Below are positions 50,984 to 61,358 of a stretch of DNA of 64,000 nucleotides, piece by piece; positions within the stretch are counted from its first letter, which is position 1, and the number at the start of each line of letters is the position of its first letter. The stretch comes from Lysinibacillus sphaericus (GTDB lineage Bacteria; Bacillota; Bacilli; Bacillales_A; Planococcaceae): contig NZ_CP015224.1 of NCBI RefSeq assembly GCF_001629735.1, positions 4,526,001-4,590,000 of the forward strand. Direction: 5' to 3'. The notes under the pieces are model-generated. The model ran no database searches and was not told the origin of the DNA. It saw nothing but the letters and a program-made list of their open reading frames with translations. The position numbers and the translations under genes are program-made.

Positions 50984-52963
50984 GTGCAAACTTTTGATTT
51001 ACAAGCGCCATATCAGCCTAATGGGGACCAGCCACAGGCAATTGCGGAATTAGTGGAGGGTGTGAAGGCAGGCAAGCGTCATCAAACGTTACTAGGTGCT
51101 ACAGGAACTGGAAAAACGTTTACGATTTCTAATGTCATCCAGCAGGTTAAAAAACCGACACTCATTATGGCACACAATAAAACATTGGCGGGCCAATTAT
51201 ATAGTGAGTTCAAAGAGTTCTTTCCAAATAACGCTGTAGAATATTTTGTTAGTTACTATGATTACTACCAACCAGAAGCCTATGTACCGCAGACAGATAC
51301 TTATATAGAAAAGGATTCTAGCATTAACGATGAAATTGATAAGCTGCGCCACTCTGCAACTTCGGCATTATTTGAGCGTGATGATGTCATTATTATTGCA
51401 TCTGTATCCTGTATTTACGGTCTTGGTTCTCCAGAAGAATATCGTGAAATGGTTGTATCGATTCGCACAGGTATGGAAATTGAACGTAATCAGTTACTGC
51501 GCAAACTTGTAGATGTTCAATATGAGCGCAATGATGTTAGTTTTACACGTGGAACGTTTCGGGTACGAGGAGATGTAGTTGAAATTTTCCCAGCCTCACG
51601 TGATGAACATTGTATTCGTGTCGAATTTTTTGGGGATGAAATTGATCGTATCCGTGAAGTAGATGCTTTAACTGGAGAAATATTATCAGATCGAGAGCAT
51701 GTTGCTATTTTTCCAGCATCCCACTTCGTTACACGAGAAGAAAAAATGCGAAAAGCAATTGAAAATATCGAAAAAGAATTAGAAGATCGTTTGGCATTAT
51801 TGCGTGCCGAGGATAAATTGTTGGAGGCTCAACGTCTAGAGCAACGAACGCGTTATGATTTAGAAATGATGCGTGAAATGGGCTTTTGTTCGGGGATTGA
51901 GAACTATTCCCGTCACTTAACTTTACGTGAAGCAGGTGCTACTCCTTATACTTTGCTTGATTATTTCCCTGAGGACTTTTTACTTGTAGTAGATGAAAGT
52001 CACGTAACTCTCCCACAGGTACGAGGGATGTATAACGGTGACCAAGCACGTAAAGGGGTACTGGTAGAACATGGTTTCCGCTTACCATCTGCTCTAGATA
52101 ACCGTCCATTGCGTTTTGAAGAATACGAAGCTCGAGTACATCAAGCTATTTATGTATCTGCCACACCAGGGCCTTATGAGTTGGAGCATACACCAGAAAT
52201 GATCCAGCAAATTATTCGACCTACTGGTTTATTGGATCCATTAATTGATGTCCGCCCAATTGAAGGTCAAATAGATAACTTGATTGATGAAATTCAGGAT
52301 CGAATTGCACGTGATGAGCGAGTGTTAGTAACAACGCTAACGAAGAAAATGTCAGAGGATTTAACCGCCTATTTGAAGGAGATGGGCTTAAAGGTTGAAT
52401 ATTTGCATTCTGAGATTAAAACATTAGAGCGCATTGAGATTATCCGTGAGCTACGGAAGGGCACATACGATGTACTAATTGGCATTAACTTATTGCGAGA
52501 AGGCCTTGATATTCCTGAAGTATCACTTGTAGCCATTTTAGATGCAGATAAAGAAGGGTTCTTACGTTCTGAACGTTCACTCATTCAAACGATTGGCCGA
52601 GCTGCGCGTAATGCGAATGGTCATGTCATCATGTATGCGGATCATGTAACAGACTCGATGAAAAAGGCACTGGATGAAACAAAACGTCGTCGTGCATTGC
52701 AAATGGCATATAACGAAGAGCATGGTATTACACCTCAAACTATTAGCAAAAAAATACCAGAAGTAATTCGTGCTACACAAGTGGCAGAAGAAGAAGAATC
52801 CTATGTAACGAAGGCGACGAAGGGCAAAAAGCTGACAAAGGCAGAAAGAGAACAGCTCTTAGCTTCTCTAGAAATAGAAATGAAGGAAGCAGCAAAAGCG
52901 CTTGATTTCGAACGTGCAGCGGAGCTTAGAGATACAATATTTGAATTGAAGGTAGAAGGGTGA
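50984..52963 (+). CDS. uvrB: Excinuclease ABC subunit UvrB
   Basis: A 659-residue UvrB with Walker A GATGTGKT near 38-45, the beta-hairpin region [12 protein letters not shown], ATPase motifs including [20 protein letters not shown], and a C-terminal UVR domain ([19 protein letters not shown]) that contacts UvrC. It verifies DNA lesions handed over by UvrA in nucleotide excision repair. GTG 50984 is used. uvrA follows after seven bases, and a LexA box lies upstream. Confidence 0.97.
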   Translation: MQTFDLQAPYQPNGDQPQAIAELVEGVKAGKRHQTLLGATGTGKTFTISNVIQQVKKPTLIMAHNKTLAGQLYSEFKEFFPNNAVEYFVSYYDYYQPEAYVPQTDTYIEKDSSINDEIDKLRHSATSALFERDDVIIIASVSCIYGLGSPEEYREMVVSIRTGMEIERNQLLRKLVDVQYERNDVSFTRGTFRVRGDVVEIFPASRDEHCIRVEFFGDEIDRIREVDALTGEILSDREHVAIFPASHFVTREEKMRKAIENIEKELEDRLALLRAEDKLLEAQRLEQRTRYDLEMMREMGFCSGIENYSRHLTLREAGATPYTLLDYFPEDFLLVVDESHVTLPQVRGMYNGDQARKGVLVEHGFRLPSALDNRPLRFEEYEARVHQAIYVSATPGPYELEHTPEMIQQIIRPTGLLDPLIDVRPIEGQIDNLIDEIQDRIARDERVLVTTLTKKMSEDLTAYLKEMGLKVEYLHSEIKTLERIEIIRELRKGTYDVLIGINLLREGLDIPEVSLVAILDADKEGFLRSERSLIQTIGRAARNANGHVIMYADHVTDSMKKALDETKRRRALQMAYNEEHGITPQTISKKIPEVIRATQVAEEEESYVTKATKGKKLTKAEREQLLASLEIEMKEAAKALDFERAAELRDTIFELKVEG

Positions 52964-52970
52964 ATGACTT

Positions 52971-55838
52971 GTGAAAAATACTGAAATTGTCGTGCAAGGT
53001 GCACGTGCTCATAATTTAAAAAATATTAATGTCACAATTCCACGTGATCAATTAGTCGTTTTAACAGGATTATCAGGTTCAGGTAAATCTTCACTAGCGT
53101 TTGATACGATTTATGCGGAGGGACAACGACGTTATGTCGAGTCTCTGTCCGCCTATGCTCGCCAGTTTCTTGGACAAATGGACAAACCAGATGTTGATGC
53201 AATTGAAGGATTATCGCCTGCTATTTCAATTGACCAAAAAACGACGAGTCGTAACCCACGCTCTACGGTCGGGACAGTTACAGAAATCTATGATTACTTA
53301 CGTTTACTTTATGCACGTATTGGTAAGCCGATTTGTCCGAATCATGGGATAGAAATTACTTCCCAAACGATTGAGCAAATGGTGGACCGTTTATTATCTT
53401 ATCCAGAAAGAACCAAGATGCAACTTCTTGCGCCAATGGTTTCTGGTCGTAAAGGAACACATGTAAAACTACTGGAAGATTTAAAAAAGCAAGGCTTCGT
53501 TCGTGTGCGTATTGATGGGGATTTACGAGATTTAGATGATGCGATTGATCTTGATAAAAATAAAAAGCATTCCATTGAGGTTGTGATCGACCGTGTTGTA
53601 ATGAAGGAAGGTATTGCTGCACGTTTAAGTGATTCTTTAGAGACAGCTCTTCGTTTAGCAGATGGTCGTGTTCTTGTAGATGTCATGGAGCACGAGGAAT
53701 TACTGTTTAGTGAACATCATGCCTGTCCAATTTGTGGTTTTTCCATTGGAGAGCTAGAGCCACGCATGTTTTCATTTAATAGTCCATTTGGTGCTTGTCC
53801 TAGCTGTGATGGCTTAGGCTCCACACAAGAGGTGGATTTAGATTTAGTGGTGCCAGATTGGGATCGTTCCTTGTTAGAGCATGCTATTGCACCTTGGGAG
53901 CCTACAAGTTCACAGTACTATCCTCAATTATTAAAAGCAGTATGTGACCACTATGAGATTCCAATGGATGTACCAGTAAAAGATTTACCAAAGGACAAGA
54001 TGGATAAAGTTTTATATGGTTCAGGCAAAGAGAAAATTCACTTCCATTATGAAAATGAGTTTGGCAATGTGCGAGACCAAATGATTGAATTTGAAGGTGT
54101 TGTGCGAAATGTAGAACGTCGTTTTAAAGAGACAACTTCAGATTATGTTCGTGAGCAAATGGAAAAATATATGGCACAACAGGCTTGTCCTTCCTGTAAG
54201 GGTTATCGTTTAAAGCCAGAAACATTGGCAGTGAAAGTTGCTGATAAGCATATTGGTGAAGTGACACAATATTCGATTCAGGAAGCCGATACATTTTTCA
54301 AAGAGCTAGATCTCACTGAAAAGGATATGCAAATTGCTCGTCTAGTTTTACGAGAAATAGAAGAAAGACTAGGCTTCCTTGTCAATGTAGGTTTAGACTA
54401 TTTAACTTTAAGTCGTGCAGCAGGCACATTATCAGGTGGGGAAGCACAACGTATTCGTCTTGCTACGCAAATAGGGTCACGATTAACGGGCGTTCTCTAT
54501 ATTTTAGATGAACCATCGATTGGTTTGCACCAACGGGATAATGATCGTTTGATTAGCACCTTACAAAACATGCGAGATATTGGTAATACACTAATTGTGG
54601 TGGAGCATGATGAAGATACGATGCTAGCAGCTGATTATCTGATTGACGTTGGACCAGGGGCTGGTGTACATGGTGGTCAAATTGTTGCAGCTGGTACACC
54701 ACAGGAAGTCATGGAAAATGATAATTCTTTAACAGGACAATATTTAAGTGGTAAAAAATTTATTCCATTGCCAGTGGAAAGACGTCAACCAAATGGTCGT
54801 AAGCTTTCGATTAAGGGTGCCAAGGAGAATAATTTACGCAATGTCAAAGTCGACGTCCCACTTGGTTTATTTGTCGCAGTAACGGGTGTGTCTGGTTCAG
54901 GGAAATCTACGCTGATTAATGAAATATTATATAAATCATTGGCACAGAAGCTGAATCGTTCCAAGGTTAAACCAGGAGAACATAAAGAGGTAACGGGGAT
55001 GGATGAACTTGAAAAAGTCATCGATATTGACCAATCCCCAATTGGCCGTACCCCACGCTCGAATCCAGCCACTTACACGGGAGTCTTTGATGATATACGT
55101 GATGTTTTCGCTACCACAAATGAAGCAAAGGTAAGAGGCTATAAAAAAGGTCGTTTTAGCTTTAATGTCAAGGGTGGCCGCTGTGAAGCATGCCGTGGAG
55201 ATGGAATAATAAAAATAGAAATGCATTTCCTCCCGGATGTGTATGTTCCTTGTGAAGTTTGTCACGGGAAACGCTATAACCGTGAAACACTTGAAGTGAA
55301 ATATAAAGATAAGAGTATCGCAGATATTCTGGATATGACAATTGAAAATGCAGTAGTGTTCTTTGAAAATATTCCTAAAATCCAACGTAAGCTACAAACT
55401 ATTGTAGATGTCGGCTTAGGTTATATGAAATTAGGACAACCTGCCACAACATTGTCAGGAGGAGAAGCGCAGCGTGTAAAATTAGCATCTGAATTACATC
55501 GACGTTCAACAGGTAAATCATTCTATATTCTAGATGAACCAACGACAGGCTTACATGCAGACGATATAGCGCGTTTACTTGTCGTGCTACAACGTCTTGT
55601 TGAAAATGGCGACTCCGTTTTAGTCATTGAACACAATCTAGATGTTATCAAAACAGCTGATTATCTAATCGATTTAGGTCCTGAGGGTGGAGACAAAGGT
55701 GGGACGATCATTGCAACAGGTACACCTGAAGAAGTGGCAGAAGTGCCTGGTTCTTACACAGGAAAGTATTTAAAACCAATTTTAGAACGCGACTGTATGA
55801 GAATGGATGCAGTACTAGCAGAAGCTTCTAAATCTTAA
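52971..55838 (+). CDS. uvrA: Excinuclease ABC subunit UvrA
   Basis: This 955-residue UvrA has two ABC ATPase modules (Walker [10 protein letters not shown] near 31 and GVSGSGKST near 640). Each has a signature LSGGEAQR and a zinc site, CPICGF in the first and CEACRGDG with CEVCHG in the second. The insertion domain that grips DNA lies between. It finds bulky lesions and loads UvrB. GTG 52971 is the start, coupled to uvrB. Confidence 0.97.
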   Translation: MKNTEIVVQGARAHNLKNINVTIPRDQLVVLTGLSGSGKSSLAFDTIYAEGQRRYVESLSAYARQFLGQMDKPDVDAIEGLSPAISIDQKTTSRNPRSTVGTVTEIYDYLRLLYARIGKPICPNHGIEITSQTIEQMVDRLLSYPERTKMQLLAPMVSGRKGTHVKLLEDLKKQGFVRVRIDGDLRDLDDAIDLDKNKKHSIEVVIDRVVMKEGIAARLSDSLETALRLADGRVLVDVMEHEELLFSEHHACPICGFSIGELEPRMFSFNSPFGACPSCDGLGSTQEVDLDLVVPDWDRSLLEHAIAPWEPTSSQYYPQLLKAVCDHYEIPMDVPVKDLPKDKMDKVLYGSGKEKIHFHYENEFGNVRDQMIEFEGVVRNVERRFKETTSDYVREQMEKYMAQQACPSCKGYRLKPETLAVKVADKHIGEVTQYSIQEADTFFKELDLTEKDMQIARLVLREIEERLGFLVNVGLDYLTLSRAAGTLSGGEAQRIRLATQIGSRLTGVLYILDEPSIGLHQRDNDRLISTLQNMRDIGNTLIVVEHDEDTMLAADYLIDVGPGAGVHGGQIVAAGTPQEVMENDNSLTGQYLSGKKFIPLPVERRQPNGRKLSIKGAKENNLRNVKVDVPLGLFVAVTGVSGSGKSTLINEILYKSLAQKLNRSKVKPGEHKEVTGMDELEKVIDIDQSPIGRTPRSNPATYTGVFDDIRDVFATTNEAKVRGYKKGRFSFNVKGGRCEACRGDGIIKIEMHFLPDVYVPCEVCHGKRYNRETLEVKYKDKSIADILDMTIENAVVFFENIPKIQRKLQTIVDVGLGYMKLGQPATTLSGGEAQRVKLASELHRRSTGKSFYILDEPTTGLHADDIARLLVVLQRLVENGDSVLVIEHNLDVIKTADYLIDLGPEGGDKGGTIIATGTPEEVAEVPGSYTGKYLKPILERDCMRMDAVLAEASKS

Positions 55839-55971
55839 TCCTAATCATCAACGGAATGCGAAAAGCGCTACTTAATCTATAAAATTAAAGAAGATTGGAG
55901 CACATCTTTCAAGCTGACGAGAAGGAAAGCCTTGGTTGTGATAGAAAATCCATATTATTTCAATTTTGCAG

Positions 55972-56000
55972 TGAAACTTTTCAATTAAAGAATCGTATAA
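55972..56000 (+). promoter_or_regulatory. SigW-type ECF promoter
   Basis: TGAAAC (55972-55977), exactly 16 bases, then CGTATAA (55994-56000) is a perfect SigW-class promoter (TGAAAC-N16-CGTA). It is 34 bases before the DUF4097 gene, whose B. subtilis relative yvlB belongs to the SigW regulon. Confidence 0.85.
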
Positions 56001-56033
56001 ATAGTATAACGAACTGAGGGAGGCTATTTAGTT

Positions 56034-57221
56034 ATGCAAAATGAACGTCAACGAATTTTAGAACTTGTAGAAAAAGGTACGATTTCGGCACAAGAGGCGA
56101 TTACATTATTAGAGGCATTAGAGCAATCTGGCAAATCTACTCAAAATGTTATGGATGATGTGTCTAAAGAGTCACAGTCATTTTCAACTGACAAAGAGTC
56201 ACTATTTGAAGAAAAGTCTAAAGATGGCGACAAGAAAAAAGAAGATTTTATGAAACATTTCCAAGATGAGATGCAAGATTTCCGTAAAGATTTAACGCAG
56301 ATTGGTTCTCTTTTTATGGATATGATGAATACAGCTGTCAAAAAGGTGAAGGAATTTGATGTTGCTTCTCCATTTGGCGACAAAATTGAGTTTACACATA
56401 CAGAAGAAGTGGCTGCTGCCAATGTAGAAAGCATTATCGCTGAATTACCAAATGGTAACTTTTCATTGGAATCCAGTGAGGGAGATACAATTCAAGTTAT
56501 TTGCAAGGTGAAGGCACCGCTTATGAATGAAAGTGAAGAAGAAACACGCAATCACTTTTTAGAGCAATTTGTTGTGAAAGAAGATGAGCATTCACTTCGA
56601 ATTTTAAGTCAATTAAAGCTTGTTCAAGTCAATGCGAAGGTACTTGTTCCAAAGGATAAACTTGAAAAGCTATCCGTCCGACTTATGAATGGTAGTGTTT
56701 CATTACAGGATACAGATGTTGAAGAATTAAAGGTGAAAACATTAAATGGTGCTATTAAAGGGACTAAGTTCAGTTTTGGGAAAGCGGAAGTAGATTCCTC
56801 TAATGGCTCCATTGAATTAACGAAGGTTCGCGGGAAAGATTTAGAAGCTGAAACTTTAAATGGTCGCGTTTATTTAGATGGCGCGTTGGATGAAGTAGAA
56901 GCTAAATCTGTGAATGGACATGTTGTGGTGACAACATGTTCAACAAATTCATCCAAAATAAAAGCTCAAACTGTTGCAGGAGCGGTTGAATTATATGTGC
57001 CTCGTACTATTTCATTAAGTGGTAAAGTGGTAACTAACTTTGGGAAAGTAGACGTCGGAATACAGGATGTTTCCAAAATGGAGTCCCAGGATCAATTCCT
57101 CTCTAAAGTTGTCCGTTTTGATAAAGAAGTGGAACATGCAAATCGCTTATTTATTGAGGGAGAATCAAAAACAGGTGCTGTTTTAATTCGCTACACAACA
57201 ACAGATGAGCAGCAAGTTTAA
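56034..57221 (+). CDS. YvlB-like envelope-stress protein (SHOCT-like plus DUF4097)
   Basis: The 395-residue protein starts with a short helical module (QRILELVEKGTISAQEAITLLEAL) shared by YvlB and LiaX-like proteins. A charged linker follows, then a beta-helix-like DUF4097 domain from about 130, with repeating strands such as VRLMNGSVSLQDTD, VKTLNGAIKGT, VDSSNGSIEL, AETLNGRVYLDG and AKSVNGHVVV. It lacks a signal peptide. Placement behind a SigW promoter indicates induction by cell-envelope stress. Molecular function is unknown. GGGAGG precedes the ATG and two terminators follow. Confidence 0.85.
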   Translation: MQNERQRILELVEKGTISAQEAITLLEALEQSGKSTQNVMDDVSKESQSFSTDKESLFEEKSKDGDKKKEDFMKHFQDEMQDFRKDLTQIGSLFMDMMNTAVKKVKEFDVASPFGDKIEFTHTEEVAAANVESIIAELPNGNFSLESSEGDTIQVICKVKAPLMNESEEETRNHFLEQFVVKEDEHSLRILSQLKLVQVNAKVLVPKDKLEKLSVRLMNGSVSLQDTDVEELKVKTLNGAIKGTKFSFGKAEVDSSNGSIELTKVRGKDLEAETLNGRVYLDGALDEVEAKSVNGHVVVTTCSTNSSKIKAQTVAGAVELYVPRTISLSGKVVTNFGKVDVGIQDVSKMESQDQFLSKVVRFDKEVEHANRLFIEGESKTGAVLIRYTTTDEQQV

Positions 57222-57225
57222 TACA

Positions 57226-57306
57226 AAGCATTCAGGCTGATTGCCTGGATGCTTTTTTCTTGTGAAACAGCAATCGACACCGTATGTCGTCGATTGCTGT
57301 TTTTAT
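57226..57306 (+). terminator. Tandem intrinsic terminators
   Basis: First stem AAGCATTCAGGC / GCCTGGATGCTT (57226-57237 with 57243-57254) with a T-run; second stem AACAGCAATCGAC / GTCGATTGCTGTT (57266-57278 with 57289-57301) with a T-run. Together they insulate ftsEX from the stress-induced gene. Confidence 0.92.
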
Positions 57307-57461
57307 TGTATGTCATATTTTTAAGGATTATGGCAAGGAAAGAACGAAATAGAAGGAACTACCACGGATTGAAATGAAACTGTAATAAAAAAACAGAAAT
57401 AGAGTGCTATAATAGTAAATGAAATACCTCTTACATAGTGAGAGTTTTAGGTGGTTTAATC

Positions 57462-58148
57462 ATGATAGAAATGAAAAATGTGACAAAGAAGTACCCCAAT
57501 GGCGTTGTTGCGACAAATGGTATTTCTGTAAATATAAAGCAGGGAGAATTTGTGTATGTAGTTGGCCCAAGTGGTGCAGGTAAATCTACATTTATCAAAT
57601 TGATGTACCGTGAAGAAAAAGCAACGTCAGGGCAGATTATTGTTAATGGTATCGATTTAGCAACGTTAAAGAATAAGAAAGTCCCTTTTTTGCGTCGTCA
57701 ACTTGGTGTTGTTTTCCAAGATTTTAAATTATTACCTCGTTTGAACGTGTATGAGAACGTAGCGTTTGCACTAGAAGTAATCGAGGAACAGCCTGATGAG
57801 ATCAGACGTCGCGTTATGGAAGTTTTAGAGCTTGTTGGATTAAAGCATAAAGCCAGAATGTTTCCGAATGAGCTTTCAGGGGGAGAGCAACAACGTGTGT
57901 CCATTGCACGCTCTATCGTCAATGTACCAAAAGTTGTGATTGCGGATGAACCTACAGGAAACCTTGATCCAGAAACTTCATGGGAGATTATGAATTTATT
58001 TGAGGAAATTAATGCGCGGGGGACAACCATTGTAATGGCGACCCATAACCGTGAAATTGTCAATACGATTCGACGTCGAGTGATCGCTATTGAGGGCGGT
58101 TTAATTGTCCGTGATGAACACGGAGGTGAATACGGCTATGAAATTTAG
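57462..58148 (+). CDS. ftsE: Cell division ABC ATPase FtsE
   Basis: A 228-residue ABC ATPase with Walker A GPSGAGKST, signature LSGGEQQRVSIARS and Walker B VVIADEPTG. It begins MIEMKNVTKKYPNG like other FtsE proteins. With FtsX it forms a membrane complex that activates extracellular peptidoglycan hydrolases rather than transporting a solute. ATG 57462 has AGGTGG seven bases upstream; an in-frame GTG at 57438 lacks that spacing. Its end overlaps ftsX by 11 bases. Confidence 0.95.
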   Translation: MIEMKNVTKKYPNGVVATNGISVNIKQGEFVYVVGPSGAGKSTFIKLMYREEKATSGQIIVNGIDLATLKNKKVPFLRRQLGVVFQDFKLLPRLNVYENVAFALEVIEEQPDEIRRRVMEVLELVGLKHKARMFPNELSGGEQQRVSIARSIVNVPKVVIADEPTGNLDPETSWEIMNLFEEINARGTTIVMATHNREIVNTIRRRVIAIEGGLIVRDEHGGEYGYEI

Positions 58149-59022
58149 TACAGTAAAGCGCCACTTCCGTGAAAGTATAAAGTCGCTTGGACGAAATAGC
58201 TGGATGACTATTGCGTCTGTCAGTGCAGTCACAGTTACACTTATTCTAGTTGGCGTTTTTGCGCTTATTATGATGAATTTAAATAAGGTGGCAACTGATT
58301 TAGAAAACGACGTTGAGATAAAAGTCTTAATTGATGAGACAGCAGATGAGGCCGCTGAAAAAGCACTCATTGAGAAAATTAAAAAATTACCTGGTGTCTT
58401 AGAAATGAACTACTCAACTAAGGAAGATGAGTTAACCAAATTAGTCAAAGATTTTGGTGACGATTTTAAACTATTTGAGCAAAGTAACCCATTACGTAAT
58501 GTAATTTATGTAAAAGCTACTGAACCTCAGCAAACGGCAAAAGTGGCCAAGACGATTGATAAATATGAGTATACATATGACGTTATGTATGGCGAAGGAA
58601 AAGTAGAAAAACTATTTAACTTCTTAAATATGAGTCGTAATGTAGGAATCGTGCTTATTTTAGGGTTATTATTCACAGCAATTTTCTTAATTTCAAATAC
58701 TATTCGAATTACGATTATTGCTCGACGAGATGAAATCGAAATTATGAAACTAGTAGGTGCCACGAATTCATTTGTGCGTATCCCTTTCCTATTGGAAGGA
58801 ATGTGGCTCGGTATTTTAGGTTCTATTATTCCGATTGCGGTTGTCACAACCCTTTACCACAATATATATAAAATTATTGCACCTCGTTTACAAGGTGAGC
58901 TCATTCAAGTATTAGATTTTTCTCCACTTGTGTATCAAGTGAGCGGTCTTTTGTTACTCATTGGTGTATTGATCGGTATTTGGGGAAGCTTCATGTCAGT
59001 ACGTAAATTTTTAAAAATTTAG
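58138..59022 (+). CDS. ftsX: Cell division membrane protein FtsX
   Basis: A 294-residue protein with one N-terminal membrane segment (about 23-48), a large extracellular loop and three C-terminal segments in the FtsX/MacB-type permease fold. It relays ATP hydrolysis by FtsE to a hydrolase outside the membrane. ATG 58138, inside the ftsE end, follows GGAGGTG. The next gene encodes a plausible hydrolase partner. Confidence 0.95.
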   Translation: MKFSTVKRHFRESIKSLGRNSWMTIASVSAVTVTLILVGVFALIMMNLNKVATDLENDVEIKVLIDETADEAAEKALIEKIKKLPGVLEMNYSTKEDELTKLVKDFGDDFKLFEQSNPLRNVIYVKATEPQQTAKVAKTIDKYEYTYDVMYGEGKVEKLFNFLNMSRNVGIVLILGLLFTAIFLISNTIRITIIARRDEIEIMKLVGATNSFVRIPFLLEGMWLGILGSIIPIAVVTTLYHNIYKIIAPRLQGELIQVLDFSPLVYQVSGLLLLIGVLIGIWGSFMSVRKFLKI

Positions 59023-59084
59023 TTTAGCACTCACAGCGGATATTTGTGAGTGGGAAAATGAATAGTCGAAGGGGAGTTCAATCG

Positions 59085-60395
59085 GTGAAAAGTAAGGCGA
59101 AAAACACATTGAAAACACTTGCAGTAGCATCTGCTCTCATTCTTTTTATCCAAACTCCATCAGCGTTTGCAACAAGTTTATCGGATTTAAAAGAAGAAAA
59201 AAAGCAAATTGAAACAAAGAAAAATGAATTAAATTCATCCATTTCAAACAAATCAAATGCAATTACAGCCAATCAAGAAAAACAACAAAAAATCATAGAT
59301 CAAATTCAAGCATTAAACGCTGAAATCGACAAAACAAATAGTGATATAAAAAATGTACAAACCGAAATTCAAGCAACAAATGAAGAAATAAAAAAACTAG
59401 AAGAGTCTATTAAAGAACTTTTGCATAAAATTGAAGAGCGCGATGTTTTGTTACAAGAGCGAGCTCGAGCAATTCAAGCAGGAGGCTCTGTTAGCTATTT
59501 AGACGTATTATTAGGTTCTAATAGTTTTGTTGACTTTATTGATCGATTCTCTGCGGTCAATGCCTTAATGGAAGCGGATCGTCAAATTATTCAAGATCAA
59601 AAAGATGATAAGCAAAAATTAGAAGAACAAAAGCAAAGTGTAGAAGAAAAACGAAAAAAATTAGAAGGCCAACGAGCGGAGCTTGAACGACTAAAAGCTT
59701 CATTAAATAGCCAAAAAACTGAGAAAAATAAATTAGTTGACCAATTAGAAAAAGAGCAAGAAAAGCTAAAATCAGAAAAAGTATTACTTGAAAAAGAGTA
59801 TTCAGAGGCTTTGGAAGTAAGCCAAGAATTACAGGATCAAATTATTTCTGAGCAAAAGCGTTTAGCAGAAATTGCTCGTCAACAAGAAGCAAAGCGTAAA
59901 GCAGCCGCGGCTGCAGCTGCTGCAGCTGCTGCCAACAATGGCGGTGGTGGCTCATCTGGTGGTACAGTCAATGCCCCTCAATCAAACGGCACATGGATAA
60001 AACCAACGAATGGTCGTTTAACATCACCTTATGGATGGCGTAACCTTGGAGCAGGCCCAGAATTCCATTATGGTGTAGATCTTGCCAATTCAACAGGGAC
60101 ACCAATTTGGGCAGCAGCAGATGGTGTAGTTGCTTACGCTGCACCATTAAGCTCATATGGAAATGTGGTCATTCTTACACATTCGGTAGATGGGCAAATC
60201 TATACAACTGTATATGCACATTTAAATTCATTTAATGTGAGTGTAGGACAAGAAGTAACACAGGGACAGCAAATTGCTGCAATGGGTAGTACTGGTCGTT
60301 CTACTGGTCCACACTTACACTTCGAAGTGCACATTGGTCCTTGGAGAGGACAGGCAGTTGGTAGTGTAAACCCGTTAAAATATATTCCGTTGTAA
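59085..60395 (+). CDS. Secreted coiled-coil M23 peptidase, likely FtsEX partner
   Basis: From GTG 59085 (AAGGGGAG eight bases upstream) the protein has 436 residues. A signal peptide ends near FAFATS-type sequence at about residue 27. A long coiled coil follows (about 30-260), then a run of 11 alanines and a glycine/serine linker. A LytM/M23 metallopeptidase domain (about 315-430) carries zinc ligands in HYGVD and HLHFEVH. The layout matches EnvC and PcsB-like FtsX-activated proteins. Immediate linkage to ftsEX supports that partnership; in B. subtilis the FtsEX target is CwlO, encoded elsewhere. Confidence 0.88.
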   Translation: MKSKAKNTLKTLAVASALILFIQTPSAFATSLSDLKEEKKQIETKKNELNSSISNKSNAITANQEKQQKIIDQIQALNAEIDKTNSDIKNVQTEIQATNEEIKKLEESIKELLHKIEERDVLLQERARAIQAGGSVSYLDVLLGSNSFVDFIDRFSAVNALMEADRQIIQDQKDDKQKLEEQKQSVEEKRKKLEGQRAELERLKASLNSQKTEKNKLVDQLEKEQEKLKSEKVLLEKEYSEALEVSQELQDQIISEQKRLAEIARQQEAKRKAAAAAAAAAAANNGGGGSSGGTVNAPQSNGTWIKPTNGRLTSPYGWRNLGAGPEFHYGVDLANSTGTPIWAAADGVVAYAAPLSSYGNVVILTHSVDGQIYTTVYAHLNSFNVSVGQEVTQGQQIAAMGSTGRSTGPHLHFEVHIGPWRGQAVGSVNPLKYIPL

Positions 60396-60401
60396 AAACT
60401 A

Positions 60402-60443
60402 TAAGCTATACATTAGAGCCAATCTAGTGTGTAGCTTTTTTTT
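60402..60443 (+). terminator. Intrinsic terminator of the ftsEX-M23 unit
   Basis: Stem AAGCTATACATTAGA / TCTAGTGTGTAGCTT (60403-60417 with 60423-60437) followed by a long T-run. Confidence 0.92.
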
Positions 60444-60725
60444 GTCCTTCATCATTATGAAGTTCTTAATTATGTTTAGTGCTCCAGCAAAAAATAATAG
60501 AATTACTAGCTAAACATAACTATTTGATAGACAGTAATTATTGAAGGTAGTGTTGAAAAAGGGAGGCACCTTCCTTTTCCTATTATCAAATTCTATTTAA
60601 TGTTATGATGAATATATACATAGTGGGGTATATTTCTTAAGATTTTCTGAACACAATGTGAAACAGGCTTATTTTGAAAACGTTCTATGCTATGCTGTAT
60701 GTATCTTTCGGAGGTGGATTATAGA
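60444..60725. other. Intergenic region with one hairpin
   Basis: Contains an AAAAGGGAGG / CCTTCCTTTT inverted repeat (60557-60566 with 60569-60578). The rest is AT-rich leader of the membrane-protein gene. No gene is seen. Confidence 0.4.
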
Positions 60726-61358
60726 GTGATCAATACAGATTGGTACTCCATCCGAGCACTAACTTTACCAGCAACTGCAATTGCTCTGCTTATTACATTT
60801 TTCATAGTTTGGCTTATTCTACGTTTACAATTTTCAAAAAAGTGGTCTGAGGCATATAGTGATGCAGCCTTTACGTTTATACTTGTTTGGAAATTTAGCT
60901 TGCTTGTCACTGACTTTAAAACAGTTGTGGCGCAACCCATCTCCTTACTATATTTCAACGGAGGTACGGTTGGCGTCTTTCTTGGCGCCATTGTTGCATC
61001 TTTGCAAATATGGCGGAAGCGACAAAAGCTCCCATTACAAGGCCATCATGTGATGGCGTATAGCTGGGCAATCATCTTAACCCAATCCATCTATCAATGG
61101 CTTGTTGTACTGCTCAACGACAACTCTACAACGAGTGAGATTACTACATTACTGGTACTAAGTGTTTTGACCATCTTCATACTATGGAAAATGCAGGGGA
61201 TTAAGCGTGGCTTAATACTTTATACTACTGGCCTAAGCATTGTTGCTTTCTTCCAGCCACTTGGTATATGGCAAACGGCTGTAGGTATTAGTCTAGTATT
61301 GCTTTGTCTTGGTATTATTTTAGAACAAGAAGGAATCAAAGAGGGAGGTAAAGGATGA
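60726..61358 (+). CDS. Polytopic membrane protein of unknown function
   Basis: A 210-residue protein with about six membrane segments and no motif that I recognise. GTG 60726 follows GGAGGTG with nine bases of spacing; an upstream in-frame ATG at 60687 lacks a ribosome site. Its last codons overlap the thioredoxin-like gene (ATGA), so the two are made together. By context it might support a redox or cytochrome maturation step with the thioredoxin, but it lacks the paired cysteines of CcdA/DsbD, so this is weak inference. Confidence 0.75.
   Translation: MINTDWYSIRALTLPATAIALLITFFIVWLILRLQFSKKWSEAYSDAAFTFILVWKFSLLVTDFKTVVAQPISLLYFNGGTVGVFLGAIVASLQIWRKRQKLPLQGHHVMAYSWAIILTQSIYQWLVVLLNDNSTTSEITTLLVLSVLTIFILWKMQGIKRGLILYTTGLSIVAFFQPLGIWQTAVGISLVLLCLGIILEQEGIKEGGKG

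Noticed and set aside
54936-55385. 149-residue antisense frame in uvrA
   Set aside because: Lies wholly within a conserved ATPase gene and is low-complexity; a shadow frame.
57698-58063. 121-residue antisense frame in ftsE
   Set aside because: Complementary to conserved ABC motifs; no independent signals.
59905-59945. Alanine-codon run in the M23 gene as a repeat or phase-variation tract
   Set aside because: Codons are mixed (gca, gcg, gct, gcc), so it is a linker rather than a slippage-prone simple repeat.
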